From the NCBI GenBank assembly GCA_947623585.1, contig CANQHA010000003.1, positions 62,001 to 126,000 on the forward strand: DNA of 64,000 nucleotides, given 5' to 3'. The position numbers were made by a program, and so were the translations under genes. This document shows, piece by piece, positions 7,656-16,256 of this stretch. This DNA is from an uncultured Clostridia bacterium (GTDB taxonomy: Bacteria > Bacillota > Clostridia > Oscillospirales > Ruminococcaceae). Below the pieces are notes generated by a model. That model saw nothing but the letters and a program-made list of their open reading frames with translations, was not told the origin of the DNA and searched no databases. Every line of letters starts with the position of its first letter. Within the stretch, counting starts at the first letter, position 1.

Positions 7656-8726
7656 TTATCCGAGCTCAGCGAAGTACTTGATGGTTCTTACCATCTGGCT
7701 GGTATAGCTGTTCTCGTTGTCATACCACGAAACGACCTGAACCTCGTAAAGACCGTCGGCGATCTTTGCGACCATGGTCTGAGTGGCGTCGAAGAGGGAG
7801 CCGTACCTCATTCCGATAACGTCGGAGGAGACGATCGGGTCTTCGTTATAGCCGTAGGACTCGGAAGCGGCGGCCTTCATGGCGGCGTTGATTCCGTCCT
7901 TGGTCAGCTCGTCAGCCTTGACGACTGCGGTGAGAATGGTGGTCGAGCCGGTGGGAACGGGAACTCTCTGAGCGGAGCCGATGAGCTTGCCGTTCAGCTC
8001 GGGGATAACAAGACCGATAGCCTTTGCGGCGCCGGTGGAGTTAGGAACGATGTTGGCAGCGCCGGCGCGGGCTCTTCTGAGGTCGCCCTTGCGGTGCGGG
8101 CCGTCAAGAATCATCTGGTCGCCGGTATAGGCGTGAATGGTGCTCATGATACCGCTCTGGATAGGAGCATAGTCGTTGAGCGCCTTAGCCATCGGGGCGA
8201 GGCAGTTGGTGGTGCAGGAAGCGGCGGAGATAATGGTATCGTCCTTGGTGAGGGTCTTCTCGTTTACGCCGAAAACGACGGTGGGAAGATCGTTGCCCGC
8301 GGGAGCGGAGATAACGACTTTCTTAGCGCCTGCGTCGATGTGAGCCTGGCTCTTTGCCTTAGAGGTATAGAAGCCGGTGCACTCCAAAACAACGTCAACG
8401 CCGAGCTCGCCCCAAGGGAGCTTTTCGGCCTTAGGCTCGGCATAAATGGTGATCTCCTTGCCGTCAACGATGATAGCGCCGGGAACGGTAACGGTCTTGC
8501 CGTCTTCCGCATAGACAGCGGGCTTAACGTCAACGGTGTGAAGATTCTCGCCGATCTTTCCGCAGTAGCCGCCCTGAGCGGTATCGTACTTGAGAAGGTG
8601 AGCGAGCATTTCGGGCTTAGTGAGGTCGTTGATGGCAACGATCTCATAGCCGGGGGCGTTGAACATCTGCCTGAAAGCGAGACGTCCGATTCTGCCGAAG
8701 CCATTGATTGCAACTTTTACTGACAT
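7656..8726 (-). CDS. gapA: Glyceraldehyde-3-phosphate dehydrogenase
   Basis: A 356-residue type I GAPDH that oxidises and phosphorylates glyceraldehyde-3-phosphate to 1,3-bisphosphoglycerate in glycolysis. It starts with the NAD-binding INGFGRIGR motif (residues 7-15), has Asp34 in AINDL, which favours NAD, and the active-site SCTTNC with catalytic Cys171, followed by the conserved HAYTGDQ and [11 protein letters not shown] phosphate-binding region. Length is slightly above the usual 335 or so because of extra residues around 60-100. GGAGG precedes ATG 8726. It is monocistronic with its own promoter and terminator, suiting a highly expressed enzyme. Confidence 0.97.
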   Translation of the reverse strand: MSVKVAINGFGRIGRLAFRQMFNAPGYEIVAINDLTKPEMLAHLLKYDTAQGGYCGKIGENLHTVDVKPAVYAEDGKTVTVPGAIIVDGKEITIYAEPKAEKLPWGELGVDVVLECTGFYTSKAKSQAHIDAGAKKVVISAPAGNDLPTVVFGVNEKTLTKDDTIISAASCTTNCLAPMAKALNDYAPIQSGIMSTIHAYTGDQMILDGPHRKGDLRRARAGAANIVPNSTGAAKAIGLVIPELNGKLIGSAQRVPVPTGSTTILTAVVKADELTKDGINAAMKAAASESYGYNEDPIVSSDVIGMRYGSLFDATQTMVAKIADGLYEVQVVSWYDNENSYTSQMVRTIKYFAELG

Positions 8727-8770
8727 GATTAAAACCTCCTAATAAAGCTAACGCTTATTTTGCATTTATT

Positions 8771-8799
8771 ATCTTACACCAAATCGCTTCGCTTTTCAA
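8771..8799 (-). promoter_or_regulatory. Promoter of gapA
   Basis: Minus strand TTGAAA (8794-8799), 17-base spacer, TAAGAT (8771-8776), about 45 bases upstream of the start codon. Confidence 0.55.
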
Positions 8800-8880
8800 G
8801 TCTTTTGGCAAAAAATTATCAAGAAATTTGCACGAAAGTCGAAAAAGGCAAAAAAACTATCGAAAAATGTAGAAAAAACC

Positions 8881-8909
8881 TTTACTATTTCGGCCCGTGA
8901 TGATATAAT
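8881..8909 (+). promoter_or_regulatory. Promoter of kinase-like gene
   Basis: TTTACT (8881-8886), 17-base spacer and a perfect TATAAT (8904-8909), giving a leader of about 125 bases before the ATG at 9043. Confidence 0.65.
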
Positions 8910-9042
8910 CAAGACAGGAAAGCATCGAAATTCCGAGAATATCGGCGCTTTTTCATCGGCATAAGCCCGCTTTTTCGGATAAATTCCGAAAATCAGGTAT
9001 AATATATCCGAGCGCTGTCGGAAAACTTTTAAGGCGGTATCT

Positions 9043-9789
9043 ATGAACAAAAATCCCCGTTCGGGCGTCGATCCCGATAAAATAAGCGAATATATGAACC
9101 GTGCGCTTGCCATAGATCAGGAGCTCATCTATCTTTTGGAGAGCTCGGAGCGCTATGACGAAGCGAAGCTGTTAAGAGAGCAGGCGCGCTGCTGCTTCAG
9201 GGCGCTCGCCGAGGTTCAGAACGAGATCGAGATATGCCAATATCTCGGCGGCAGAGTGAAGCCCTCGGTCTTTAACATAAGCGACGTCGCGGAGGATATT
9301 TTCGCGGTGGTAAGATCAAAAATGCGAAACAGCGCGATAACCCTTGAAAGCGACATCGAGCCGCTGATATATGCTTCGGCCGACGCCGACAGGTTCTCAG
9401 CCTGCCTTATGAATCTCATCATCAACGCCCTTCAGAACGTTGACCGCGAAGAGGGCATGGTGAGGCTGACGCTCAAAGCAAAGCTCGGCTACGCGGCGGT
9501 CTCGGTGATAGACAACGGCTACGGAATGACCCAGCAGCAGCTTTCCGACAGTCTTGACGGCGAAGGCTCGAACGGCTTCGACGTTTTAAAGAGATTCTGC
9601 GCCGCGGTCGGCACCTCGCCGGTTTTCGAGACGACCGAAAACGGCGGGTTCAGCGTCACCGTCAAGGTCCCGCTTGCTCCGCCGCCCGATAAGATCGAAC
9701 TCCGCTCAAAGGCCCGCCCGAGGCTCGGCACCCTTTCGCCGTTCGCAGTCATGCTTTATAAGTTAGACGAGGCGATAGTCGATATCTGA
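9043..9789 (+). CDS. Histidine-kinase-like ATPase lacking any histidine
   Basis: A 248-residue soluble protein with a C-terminal HATPase_c (GHKL) domain. The N box is MNLIINALQN (about residues 123-132) and the G1 box is VIDNGYGM (about 155-162); a GSNGFDVLKRFCAAVG segment fits the G2/last helix. Upstream, about 75 residues of charged helix sit where a kinase dimerisation helix pair would be. There is no histidine anywhere in the protein, so autophosphorylation on His is impossible. It could bind ATP as a degenerate kinase, act like Spo0B- or anti-sigma-type GHKL proteins, or phosphorylate Ser/Thr. No response regulator is adjacent. The coding region abuts the convergent membrane gene with no spacer. 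Confidence 0.75.
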   Translation: MNKNPRSGVDPDKISEYMNRALAIDQELIYLLESSERYDEAKLLREQARCCFRALAEVQNEIEICQYLGGRVKPSVFNISDVAEDIFAVVRSKMRNSAITLESDIEPLIYASADADRFSACLMNLIINALQNVDREEGMVRLTLKAKLGYAAVSVIDNGYGMTQQQLSDSLDGEGSNGFDVLKRFCAAVGTSPVFETTENGGFSVTVKVPLAPPPDKIELRSKARPRLGTLSPFAVMLYKLDEAIVDI

Positions 9790-10311
9790 TCAGCCCTCCG
9801 CTTCCTCCTCGGCAAATTTTTTGAGATAGAATCTGTGCGCGATTATATAGCTCACAAAGCAGATAACGGCGAGCGCCGCCGTGCCGACAAGTGCGTATAT
9901 CTGCGGGTCGTCGTTCAGCTTCGAGCACCAAAAGCCGGTGAAATAGAGGCTTTTAACCACCGCGACGACTTTTTTCTCGTCGGTCGCTTCAAGAATAAAC
10001 ACCGGAGCATAGTATGCCGCCGCAGTCAGAATAAGAATGATAGCCACCGCCGTCGGGTTGTAAAGCCCATAGGCGGTGTGTCTTTTTGCGTCGTCAACAA
10101 AAAGCCAGACGAGCAGCCAAACGGGTATCAGCCACGAGAAAAAGCTGAGAAGCTCGGGATTGTCATAAAGCGCCAGCTTCGGGAAAAACGTTCCGAGAAC
10201 GCCCAGCAACGCGGTTTTTCCGAATATCATGGCAAAAATATTTACCAGCCAGAAAAGACCGAATCTTGCCCAGCCGTAAAGTATCGTTCTGAGATTGTCT
10301 CTTTCCTCCAT
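9790..10311 (-). CDS. Membrane protein, unknown function
   Basis: A 173-residue protein with four to five hydrophobic stretches, including FGLFWLVNIFAMIFG, LLSFFSWLIPVWLLVWLFV, VAIILILTAAAYYAPVFIL and IYALVGTAALAVICFVSYIIA, and a charged C terminus (KKFAEEEAEG) expected in the cytoplasm. No family is recognised. GGAGGTGA precedes ATG 10311. Its stop codon touches that of the plus-strand kinase-like gene; no terminator lies between the two. Confidence 0.7.
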   Translation of the reverse strand: MEERDNLRTILYGWARFGLFWLVNIFAMIFGKTALLGVLGTFFPKLALYDNPELLSFFSWLIPVWLLVWLFVDDAKRHTAYGLYNPTAVAIILILTAAAYYAPVFILEATDEKKVVAVVKSLYFTGFWCSKLNDDPQIYALVGTAALAVICFVSYIIAHRFYLKKFAEEEAEG

Positions 10312-10423
10312 AAAAAGTCACCTCCGTAGTATTATATAAATAATACCACAGCTTTCGGCTCACGTCAAGTAAATTAAAACCCCGGGAGTGCCCATTCCGC
10401 ACGCATTATACAAAATTAAATAT

Positions 10424-10438
10424 GTCGCCGAAGGCGAC
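10424..10438. repeat. Short palindrome in intergenic region
   Basis: GTCGCC-GAA-GGCGAC forms a perfect 6-bp stem with a GAA loop, followed by an AT-rich tract with repeated TCTAA units (10446-10475). It may be a dispersed palindromic unit, but only this copy is present in the window. Confidence 0.35.
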
Positions 10439-10503
10439 TCCTTGAGATTCTAACATCTAATATCTAATTTCTATCTTCTTGATGTGGCCGTTTAGGACAC
10501 ATC

Positions 10504-10532
10504 AAAAAACCCGGACAGAACTCTGTCCGGGG
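10504..10532 (-). terminator. Terminator of Cys/Asn/Gly-rich gene
   Basis: Minus strand CCCGGACAGA ... TCTGTCCGGG followed by six T. A second inverted repeat, CGAGGC/GCCTCG, lies between it and the stop codon. Confidence 0.85.
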
Positions 10533-10565
10533 GTGCGAGGCTTATTTTTAAGCGCCTCGGGCTTT

Positions 10566-10718
10566 TCAGTTGCAGCCGCAGCCGCAATCGTTGTTGTTTC
10601 CGCAGCCGCAGCCGTTGTTGCCATTGCAGCCGCAGGAGTTGTAGCCTCCGTTGAAGCCGAAGAGGATTATCAGAATGAGAATGATTATCCACCAGTAGCC
10701 GTTACCGAAATTGCACAT
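10566..10718 (-). CDS. Small Cys/Gly/Asn-rich membrane peptide
   Basis: A 50-residue protein: MCNFGNGYWW, one transmembrane helix IIILILIILFGF, then a tail made almost only of Gly, Asn and Cys (repeats of GCGCGNNN and NGN, eight Cys after the helix). ATG 10718 was chosen because AAGGAG lies 10 bases upstream; an earlier in-frame ATG overlaps that site. The hydrophobic helix plus Gly-rich tail recalls short YjcZ-type spore proteins, but the Cys content is unusual and the similarity is only of style. The Cys tail could bind metal or cross-link. It is monocistronic with a strong terminator. Confidence 0.6.
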   Translation of the reverse strand: MCNFGNGYWWIIILILIILFGFNGGYNSCGCNGNNGCGCGNNNDCGCGCN

Positions 10719-10873
10719 AGAAAATATCTCCTTCATGTAATTTTTTGAAGCACTTCGATACTTCATGCTACATTTTATGATAATTCCGAAAATGTGTTAC
10801 AGCAGTGTTCAATCGTAAGCAAGCCGACCGCCGGCATAGAATTAAAAAGCGGTGATTATATTTTCCGAATCTG

Positions 10874-10890
10874 CCGATAATTGTTATCGG
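10874..10890. promoter_or_regulatory. Inverted repeat upstream of clpC-like gene, possible operator
   Basis: CCGATAA-TTG-TTATCGG is a perfect 17-base inverted repeat 26 bases before the start codon. Its right half also forms GTTATC-G-GATAAC with the next bases (10883-10895), so two palindromes share one half-site. It does not resemble the CtsR heptamer repeat or CIRCE. Confidence 0.45.
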
Positions 10891-10916
10891 ATAACCTAAG
10901 GAAAGGAAAGATTGCA

Positions 10917-13253
10917 ATGCTTGAATTCAACCGGCTATACGGCAGCGCGAATTTCACCGATTCGGCGCTTGCGGCAATAAGCCACGGCATAATGCGCGCC
11001 GGCCAGATGGGACACACATATGTCGGCACCGAGCACCTTCTTCTCGGGATTTTAAACGACGGCTCCTCGGCGGCGGCGTCGATTCTTCAAAGATTTTCGG
11101 TGAGCTATTCCGCCGTGGAAAAAAAGATTTCCGAGCTTATCGGAACCGGCGAGCCGACCGTCGTCACCGGCGCTCAGCTGACCCCCGCGGCAAAAAGATG
11201 CGTCAGGTTTGCAAAGAGAACGGCGGGCGAGATATCCGACGCAAAGGTCGGCACCGAGCACATTCTCTGCGCGATATTAAATCAGCAGAACTCGACCGCG
11301 CGAAGCATTCTTTACGACCTCGACTGCAACATTTCAAGGCTTTACACCACCGCCGGAGAAGCCGTCGAAAAAAGCGCGGCGCTCGGCAGGTTCGGCGAGC
11401 GCCAGCGGCTCACGCAGCTTGAAAAATACGGCTTCGACATGGTCGAGCGCGCCGCTCGGCAGGGCTATGACCCCTGCGTTGAACGCGAGCCCGAGCTTGA
11501 AAGAATGATCGAGATACTTCTTCGCCGAGGAAAAAACAACCCCTGCCTCGTCGGAGAGGCGGGGGTCGGCAAAACCGCGATAGTAGAGGCTTTGGCGACA
11601 AAAATAGCAAATTCCGACGTGCCGAGACCGCTTCTCGGAAAGAGAATTTTTTCGCTGAGCCTGACCTCGCTTCTTGCCGGGGCTAAATATCGCGGAGATT
11701 TTGAAGAGCGCCTGAAAGCCTGCGTTGACGAGGCGATAAACGGCGACGGAGTGATACTTTTTATCGACGAGCTGCACACTCTTGTCGGTGCCGGAGCAGC
11801 CGAAGGCGCCATAGACGCCGCGAACATCTTAAAGCCGATGCTTGCAAGGGGAGAGCTAAGGCTTATCGGCGCCACGACCTACGACGAATACAGAAAGACC
11901 GTCGAGGGCGATAAGGCGCTCGAGCGAAGATTCTGCGTGATAAAGGTCAACGAGCCTTCGCAGCCCGCCGCCGTCAAAATGCTCGAGCGGCTCAAGCCGA
12001 AATACGAGCAGCACCACCGCGTCGTCATCGAAAAGGCTGCCATCGAGGCCGCCGTCAGCCTCTCGGCAAGGTATATGACCGACAGATTTTTGCCCGACAA
12101 GGCCATCGACATCATCGACGAAGCATGCGCGTCCGTAAAGCTAAAAGCCTTTACACGTTCAAAAATCAGCGGCGATCTCTCCTCGGCATTCAACGACTAT
12201 GTTAGCGGTAAAATCCCGAAAGAACGCTATTTTGACGAGCTTTTCAACCGCACCTCCGAGCCGTCCTCCGCAATAAGGGTCACCGCAGACGATGTGAAAA
12301 GCGTTATAGCTTTACAGACCGAAATCCCCCAAGACGTTTTCATCGCCGAAAAAGCCGAGCTGCTTTATGAAAAGCTCAGCGAAAAAATCATCGGTCAGCC
12401 CGAAGCGGTGATGTCTCTTGCGGGTGCGATAAAGCGTTCGGGCAGCGGTTTAAGGGCGGGCGAGGGGCCTATCGCAGCGCTGATGTTCTCGGGGCCGACC
12501 GGCGTTGGCAAAACCGAGCTTGCGCGGCTTCTTTCCGAGAATCTTTTCGGAAAGGATTCGCTGATACGCTTTGATATGTCTGAATTTTCCGAGCGGCACA
12601 CCGTTTCGCGGCTAATCGGCTCGCCACCGGGCTACGTCGGCTTCGGTCAGGGCGGAGAGCTGACCGAGCGGGTGCGCAGAAAGCCCTCATGCGTGCTGCT
12701 TTTCGACGAATTTGAGAAAGCCGACCGCGAGGTCGCGGCGCTGCTTTTGCAGCTTCTTGACGCGGGCTATCTGACCGATTCAAACGGCAGGCGGGTCTCG
12801 TTCAAAAACTGCGTGGTGATTCTGACGACCAACGCCGAGGCCGAAAAGTCGTCGCCGTGCGGATTCGCCGGCGGCTCCCGCGCGGTTTCGGCAAGAAGCG
12901 GGCTTTCAAAGGTCTTTTCGTTCGAGCTGATGAACCGCCTCGACGCCGTGTGCTCGTTCAGGCGTCTTACGCGGGACGACTGCATAGAGATAGCGTCTAT
13001 GCGCCTTTGCGAGCTTTCCGAGCGCGCCCGAAAAAGGGGAGCGACCCTTGAATTTTCCGACGGCGTTGCAAACGAGATAGTCGCCGCCGCGGATTTTAAC
13101 CGCTTCGGCGCAAGGGAGATAAACCGGGTCATCGCCGAAAAAATCGAAAACCCGCTCGCCGATCTTTTGGCCTCGGGCGTAAGGGGAAAGGTCGCGGTCG
13201 GCGCTCAAAACGGCGTTATAACCGTCGAGGCCTGCCCGGTGCTTTCGGCATAA
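10917..13253 (+). CDS. clpC: ClpC/ClpA-type AAA+ unfoldase
   Basis: A 778-residue class I Hsp100 ATPase. Order: double Clp_N repeat (residues about 5-145, each with GTEH), first AAA+ module with Walker A GEAGVGKT (213-220) and Walker B LFIDELH, a short linker (about 410-455), second AAA+ module with GPTGVGKT (526-533) and LLFDEFEKA, and a C-terminal D2 small domain. The linker is far too short for the ClpB coiled coil and it lacks a clear UVR motif. CGFAGG near 648-653 lies where the ClpP-docking loop is expected. It probably unfolds substrates for ClpP. Start ATG 10917 follows AAGGAAAGG. Unlike Bacillus, ctsR, mcsA and mcsB are not next to it, and radA faces it instead of following it. Confidence 0.85.
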   Translation: MLEFNRLYGSANFTDSALAAISHGIMRAGQMGHTYVGTEHLLLGILNDGSSAAASILQRFSVSYSAVEKKISELIGTGEPTVVTGAQLTPAAKRCVRFAKRTAGEISDAKVGTEHILCAILNQQNSTARSILYDLDCNISRLYTTAGEAVEKSAALGRFGERQRLTQLEKYGFDMVERAARQGYDPCVEREPELERMIEILLRRGKNNPCLVGEAGVGKTAIVEALATKIANSDVPRPLLGKRIFSLSLTSLLAGAKYRGDFEERLKACVDEAINGDGVILFIDELHTLVGAGAAEGAIDAANILKPMLARGELRLIGATTYDEYRKTVEGDKALERRFCVIKVNEPSQPAAVKMLERLKPKYEQHHRVVIEKAAIEAAVSLSARYMTDRFLPDKAIDIIDEACASVKLKAFTRSKISGDLSSAFNDYVSGKIPKERYFDELFNRTSEPSSAIRVTADDVKSVIALQTEIPQDVFIAEKAELLYEKLSEKIIGQPEAVMSLAGAIKRSGSGLRAGEGPIAALMFSGPTGVGKTELARLLSENLFGKDSLIRFDMSEFSERHTVSRLIGSPPGYVGFGQGGELTERVRRKPSCVLLFDEFEKADREVAALLLQLLDAGYLTDSNGRRVSFKNCVVILTTNAEAEKSSPCGFAGGSRAVSARSGLSKVFSFELMNRLDAVCSFRRLTRDDCIEIASMRLCELSERARKRGATLEFSDGVANEIVAAADFNRFGAREINRVIAEKIENPLADLLASGVRGKVAVGAQNGVITVEACPVLSA

Positions 13254-13257
13254 ATTC

Positions 13258-13287
13258 AAAAAGCAGACGGAAAACCGTCTGCTTTTT
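13258..13287. terminator. Bidirectional terminator between clpC-like gene and radA
   Basis: A perfect 13-bp stem AAAAAGCAGACGG/CCGTCTGCTTTTT with an AAAA loop serves both convergent genes. It closely resembles the hairpin at 268-297. Confidence 0.9.
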
Positions 13288-13306
13288 CTCGTTAGAATCT
13301 CCGCTT

Positions 13307-14668
13307 CTATTTTATCGCTTCAAAGGCCTGTCTGAGCGTGCCTACGCCGACGACCTCTATCCCCGAATATTTTTTCAGAGATTTAAGCGCCTGCCTCGGA
13401 ACTATGCACTTTTTGAAGCCGAGGCGCTGCGCTTCGGCGACGCGCTGCTCGATGTGCGAGACCGAGCGTATTTCTCCGCCGAGGCCGAGCTCGCCGAAAG
13501 CGATAACGTCGTCGCCGACCGGCTTGTCCGTCAGCGAGGAATAAAGCGCCATCGCGACGGGAAGATCCGCCGCCGGCTCCTGGATTTTCAGCCCGCCGAT
13601 GATGTTTACATAAACGTCCAGCGCGCCGTAATAGAACCCGAGGCGTTTTTCGAGCACCGCGAGGAGCATATAGATGCGGTTATAGTCGAAGCCGCTCGCG
13701 ACCCTTCTCGGAGCGCTTGCGCCGCTTTTTGAGACGAGCGCCTGCACCTCGGCAAGGATTGGTCTTGAGCCCTCCATTGTGCATACGACGCAGCAGCCCG
13801 AAACGCCCGTCGGTCTTCCCGAAAGAAGCATCTGCGAGGGGTTTTCGACCTGTTCGAGGCCGTCGTCCTGCATTTCAAAAACGCCTATCTCGTTCGTTGA
13901 GCCGAAGCGGTTTTTCGCCGCCCTTAAAATCCGATAGCTTAGGTTTCTGTCGCCCTCAAAATAAAGCACCGCGTCAACAATATGCTCCATAACCTTCGGT
14001 CCGGCGATAGCGCCGTCCTTGTTGACGTGCCCGACGATGAAAAAGGGTATCTCCTCTGATTTTGCGAGGCGCATGAAAAGGTTTGTGCACTCTCTCACCT
14101 GAGTGATGCTTCCCGGGGCGGAGTTTATCTCTCCGATAGACATGGTTTGGATAGAGTCAATGATGACGATATCCGGCTTTTGGGCCGAGACCGAATCCGC
14201 GACCGCCTGAGCGTCCGATTCCGCGAGTATGTAAAGCCCCTCGCCGCCGACTCCGAGCCGTTTTGCCCGAAGGCTTATCTGTCTCGCCGACTCTTCTCCC
14301 GAAACATAGAGTATCGAGTGTTCCTTTCCGAGATATTCGCATATCTGGAGCAAAAGCGTCGATTTTCCTATTCCGGGCTCGCCGCCTATCAAAACGAGCG
14401 AGCCTTTTACCAGCCCTCCGCCGAGGACCCTGTCGAGCTCGTTCATTCCGGTGAGATATCTCACTTCTCCGTCCGAACTCGTATCGACGTCTTTTAGGCT
14501 GACGATCTTTTCAATCCTTCGCGAGGGGGCCCTTGAAGCCGAGCTTTTCGGCAGGGCTTCGACCTCCTCAAAAGTGTTCCACTCGCCGCAGTTGGGGCAG
14601 CGACCGTTCCACTTTGCGCTTTCAAACCCGCATGAGCGGCAGACGAACACGCTTTTTGATTTCGGCAT
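13307..14668 (-). CDS. radA: DNA repair protein RadA
   Basis: A 453-residue RecA-like protein that helps process recombination intermediates. Domains in order: N-terminal four-Cys zinc motif (Cys10, 13, 24, 27), RecA-type ATPase with Walker A GGEPGIGKST (95-104) and the RadA signature KNRFGSTNE (252-260), then a Lon-protease-like C-terminal domain without protease activity. All motifs are intact and the length is normal. It is transcribed toward the clpC-like gene and lies 20 bases after cwlD on the same strand, so cwlD and radA are probably one transcript. Confidence 0.96.
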   Translation of the reverse strand: MPKSKSVFVCRSCGFESAKWNGRCPNCGEWNTFEEVEALPKSSASRAPSRRIEKIVSLKDVDTSSDGEVRYLTGMNELDRVLGGGLVKGSLVLIGGEPGIGKSTLLLQICEYLGKEHSILYVSGEESARQISLRAKRLGVGGEGLYILAESDAQAVADSVSAQKPDIVIIDSIQTMSIGEINSAPGSITQVRECTNLFMRLAKSEEIPFFIVGHVNKDGAIAGPKVMEHIVDAVLYFEGDRNLSYRILRAAKNRFGSTNEIGVFEMQDDGLEQVENPSQMLLSGRPTGVSGCCVVCTMEGSRPILAEVQALVSKSGASAPRRVASGFDYNRIYMLLAVLEKRLGFYYGALDVYVNIIGGLKIQEPAADLPVAMALYSSLTDKPVGDDVIAFGELGLGGEIRSVSHIEQRVAEAQRLGFKKCIVPRQALKSLKKYSGIEVVGVGTLRQAFEAIK

Positions 14669-14688
14669 TTTAAACTTCCTTTCACGGG

Positions 14689-15423
14689 TCAGACGCCCGT
14701 TTCAAAAATAAAGTCGCAGAGACTTTTATAAATCGTGAAGGCGACCTTAGACTGATATTCCTCGGTCTCAAGAAGCGCCGCCTCGGCTTCGTTTGACAAA
14801 AATCCGCATTCCGCCATTACCGCCGGGCATTTAGCGTTGTGGAGCAGATATATCTCGGTGCCGACGGGTTTTATCTCGCGGGTGTTCTCGGGCTGAAGAA
14901 GCGTCGCAAAATTGCCCTGCATAATGCTCGCGAGGCGTTCGCTTTCGGCGCTTTCCAAGGGATAGAACATCTGAGCGCCGGAATATTTCGGGTCGGTGAA
15001 CTGATTCTGATGGATAGAGACGAAAACCGCGTTATCAAAGGAATTTATGATATCGAGGCGGTTTTTCATATCCGATTTTTTCTGATTCCCGAGCCCGGTA
15101 ACGCCGGTGTCGTGAATAGAGCGGTCGGTGTCTCTTGTGACCTCTACCTTAAAGCCGCCGACCTTGAGCATATCGCGCAGCTTAAGAAGAATGCTGAGAT
15201 TTATGTCCTTTTCCTCGGCGCCGTCGGCGCTGACGCAGCCGCTGTCAATCCCTCCGTGACCGGCGTCAAGAACTATCACCGGCAGAGAGTCCTCGGTCTC
15301 CGCCCCGACGGGTATCGCCTGTTCGGGCAGCTCGGCGGTCTTTATGAACCCGAACACCAAAAGATAGGTGCACAAAAGCACTATCAGCGCCCCGACGCGG
15401 TTTACCCACAGCTTTTTCAACAT
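14689..15423 (-). CDS. cwlD: N-acetylmuramoyl-L-alanine amidase CwlD
   Basis: A 244-residue Amidase_3 protein. Residues 10-28 form an uncleaved-looking signal anchor. Zinc ligands and catalytic residues are visible: His56 in DAGHGG, Glu71 in GAEEKDINL, His138 in SIHQN and Glu205 in MAECGFLSN. The size and the single amidase domain without repeats match CwlD, which removes stem peptides as the first step of muramic-delta-lactam formation in spore cortex; the PdaA-like gene at the window start would do the second step. GGAGG precedes the ATG. A vegetative amidase of the same family cannot be excluded, but sporulation context makes CwlD likely. Confidence 0.85.
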   Translation of the reverse strand: MLKKLWVNRVGALIVLLCTYLLVFGFIKTAELPEQAIPVGAETEDSLPVIVLDAGHGGIDSGCVSADGAEEKDINLSILLKLRDMLKVGGFKVEVTRDTDRSIHDTGVTGLGNQKKSDMKNRLDIINSFDNAVFVSIHQNQFTDPKYSGAQMFYPLESAESERLASIMQGNFATLLQPENTREIKPVGTEIYLLHNAKCPAVMAECGFLSNEAEAALLETEEYQSKVAFTIYKSLCDFIFETGV

Positions 15424-15511
15424 AATACCGTTACCTCCGTAGTCTTTTTTTAATGACTATGAGGTTGTCTTTCGGTTTAGAAGCTGTTTTTTGCGATTTC
15501 GGGACGGGTTT

Positions 15512-16105
15512 TCAGTCCTTTTTGTTTCCGTAGAGTATTTTCGACTTGACGTCGATGTGCTCGTGACCGATATAGAACGTCGCCCAGCAAACAAGCAGGA
15601 ACAAAAGCGGCAGCAGGGTTATTATGATCATTCCGAGCCATGAAAGCTCGGACGCGGGAACGCTTTGAGAAAACGATCTTCCGGTCTCGTCATAAACGAG
15701 GGTGTTCGGCGCAAAGATATAAGTAAACGGCATGAAATAGAAGGTCAGTGTCTTATACCACGGGAAGAAATCGAATTTGAGAGCCCCGAGCTTTGAAAGC
15801 CAGAGAAGAATAACGAAAACATAGTTGATGCCGGTCGGCACCGCGCCGATGACCGCTCCGAAGTGCTTTTCGTTCTCGGGCATAACGTCCCGGCGCGAGC
15901 GGGTGTTCATCTTTGCTCCGGCTTTAAGGCAGAAGTCGGCATAAATGCAGAGCGCCGCGCCCAACGAGCAGAAGCCGAACAGAAAGCACATCACCGTTCC
16001 GAATTTCTGATAGCACATCGGGAAGAACATCGAAATAAAGAATCCCGCGAGCCAGCCGGCGACAAGATAGAGAGCGGATTTTATCAGAAGCGTAGATTTT
16101 TTCAT
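15512..16105 (-). CDS. Membrane protein, unknown function
   Basis: A 197-residue protein with about five hydrophobic segments: LYLVAGWLAGFFISMFF, VMCFLFGFCSLGAALCIYA, FGAVIGAVPTGINYVFVILLW, LTFYFMPFTYIFA and LGMIIITLLPLLFLLVCWATFYIG. The loops carry mostly basic residues on the N-terminal side (NTRSRRD). It is not recognised as a transporter family. It has its own promoter (16141-16169), divergent from trkA, and lies 88 bases upstream of cwlD on the same strand. Confidence 0.7.
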   Translation of the reverse strand: MKKSTLLIKSALYLVAGWLAGFFISMFFPMCYQKFGTVMCFLFGFCSLGAALCIYADFCLKAGAKMNTRSRRDVMPENEKHFGAVIGAVPTGINYVFVILLWLSKLGALKFDFFPWYKTLTFYFMPFTYIFAPNTLVYDETGRSFSQSVPASELSWLGMIIITLLPLLFLLVCWATFYIGHEHIDVKSKILYGNKKD

Positions 16106-16140
16106 GCTTTTTGTTTCCTTTCAAAAAAGTTCTTGAATCA

Positions 16141-16169
16141 ATTATAAACCAACCGCGTGAGAAAAACAA
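16141..16169 (-). promoter_or_regulatory. Promoter of membrane protein gene
   Basis: Minus strand TTGTTT (16164-16169), 17-base spacer, perfect TATAAT (16141-16146), 35 bases upstream of the coding region. Confidence 0.6.
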
Positions 16170-16256
16170 GAGATTTATTTCAGATATATGTTGCAAATTT
16201 TGCGCATAAGTGTTAAAATATAATAGAATTACTCTCAGCTTTTACAGGAGGATAAC

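Larger units (their letters stand above)
8727..9042. other. Divergent intergenic region gapA / kinase-like gene
   Basis: This 316-base stretch has no gene. It holds the gapA promoter, a purine-rich A-tract region (8838-8880), and at least one promoter for the plus-strand gene at 9043; a second TATAAT at 8998-9003 lies closer to that gene but lacks a good -35. Confidence 0.6.

Noticed and set aside
7605-8723. Long open frame on the plus strand opposite gapA (372 codons)
   Set aside because: It is a shadow of the GC-rich gapA sequence; it contains the gapA terminator, has no ribosome binding site and gives a low-complexity Gly/Val/Leu-rich product.
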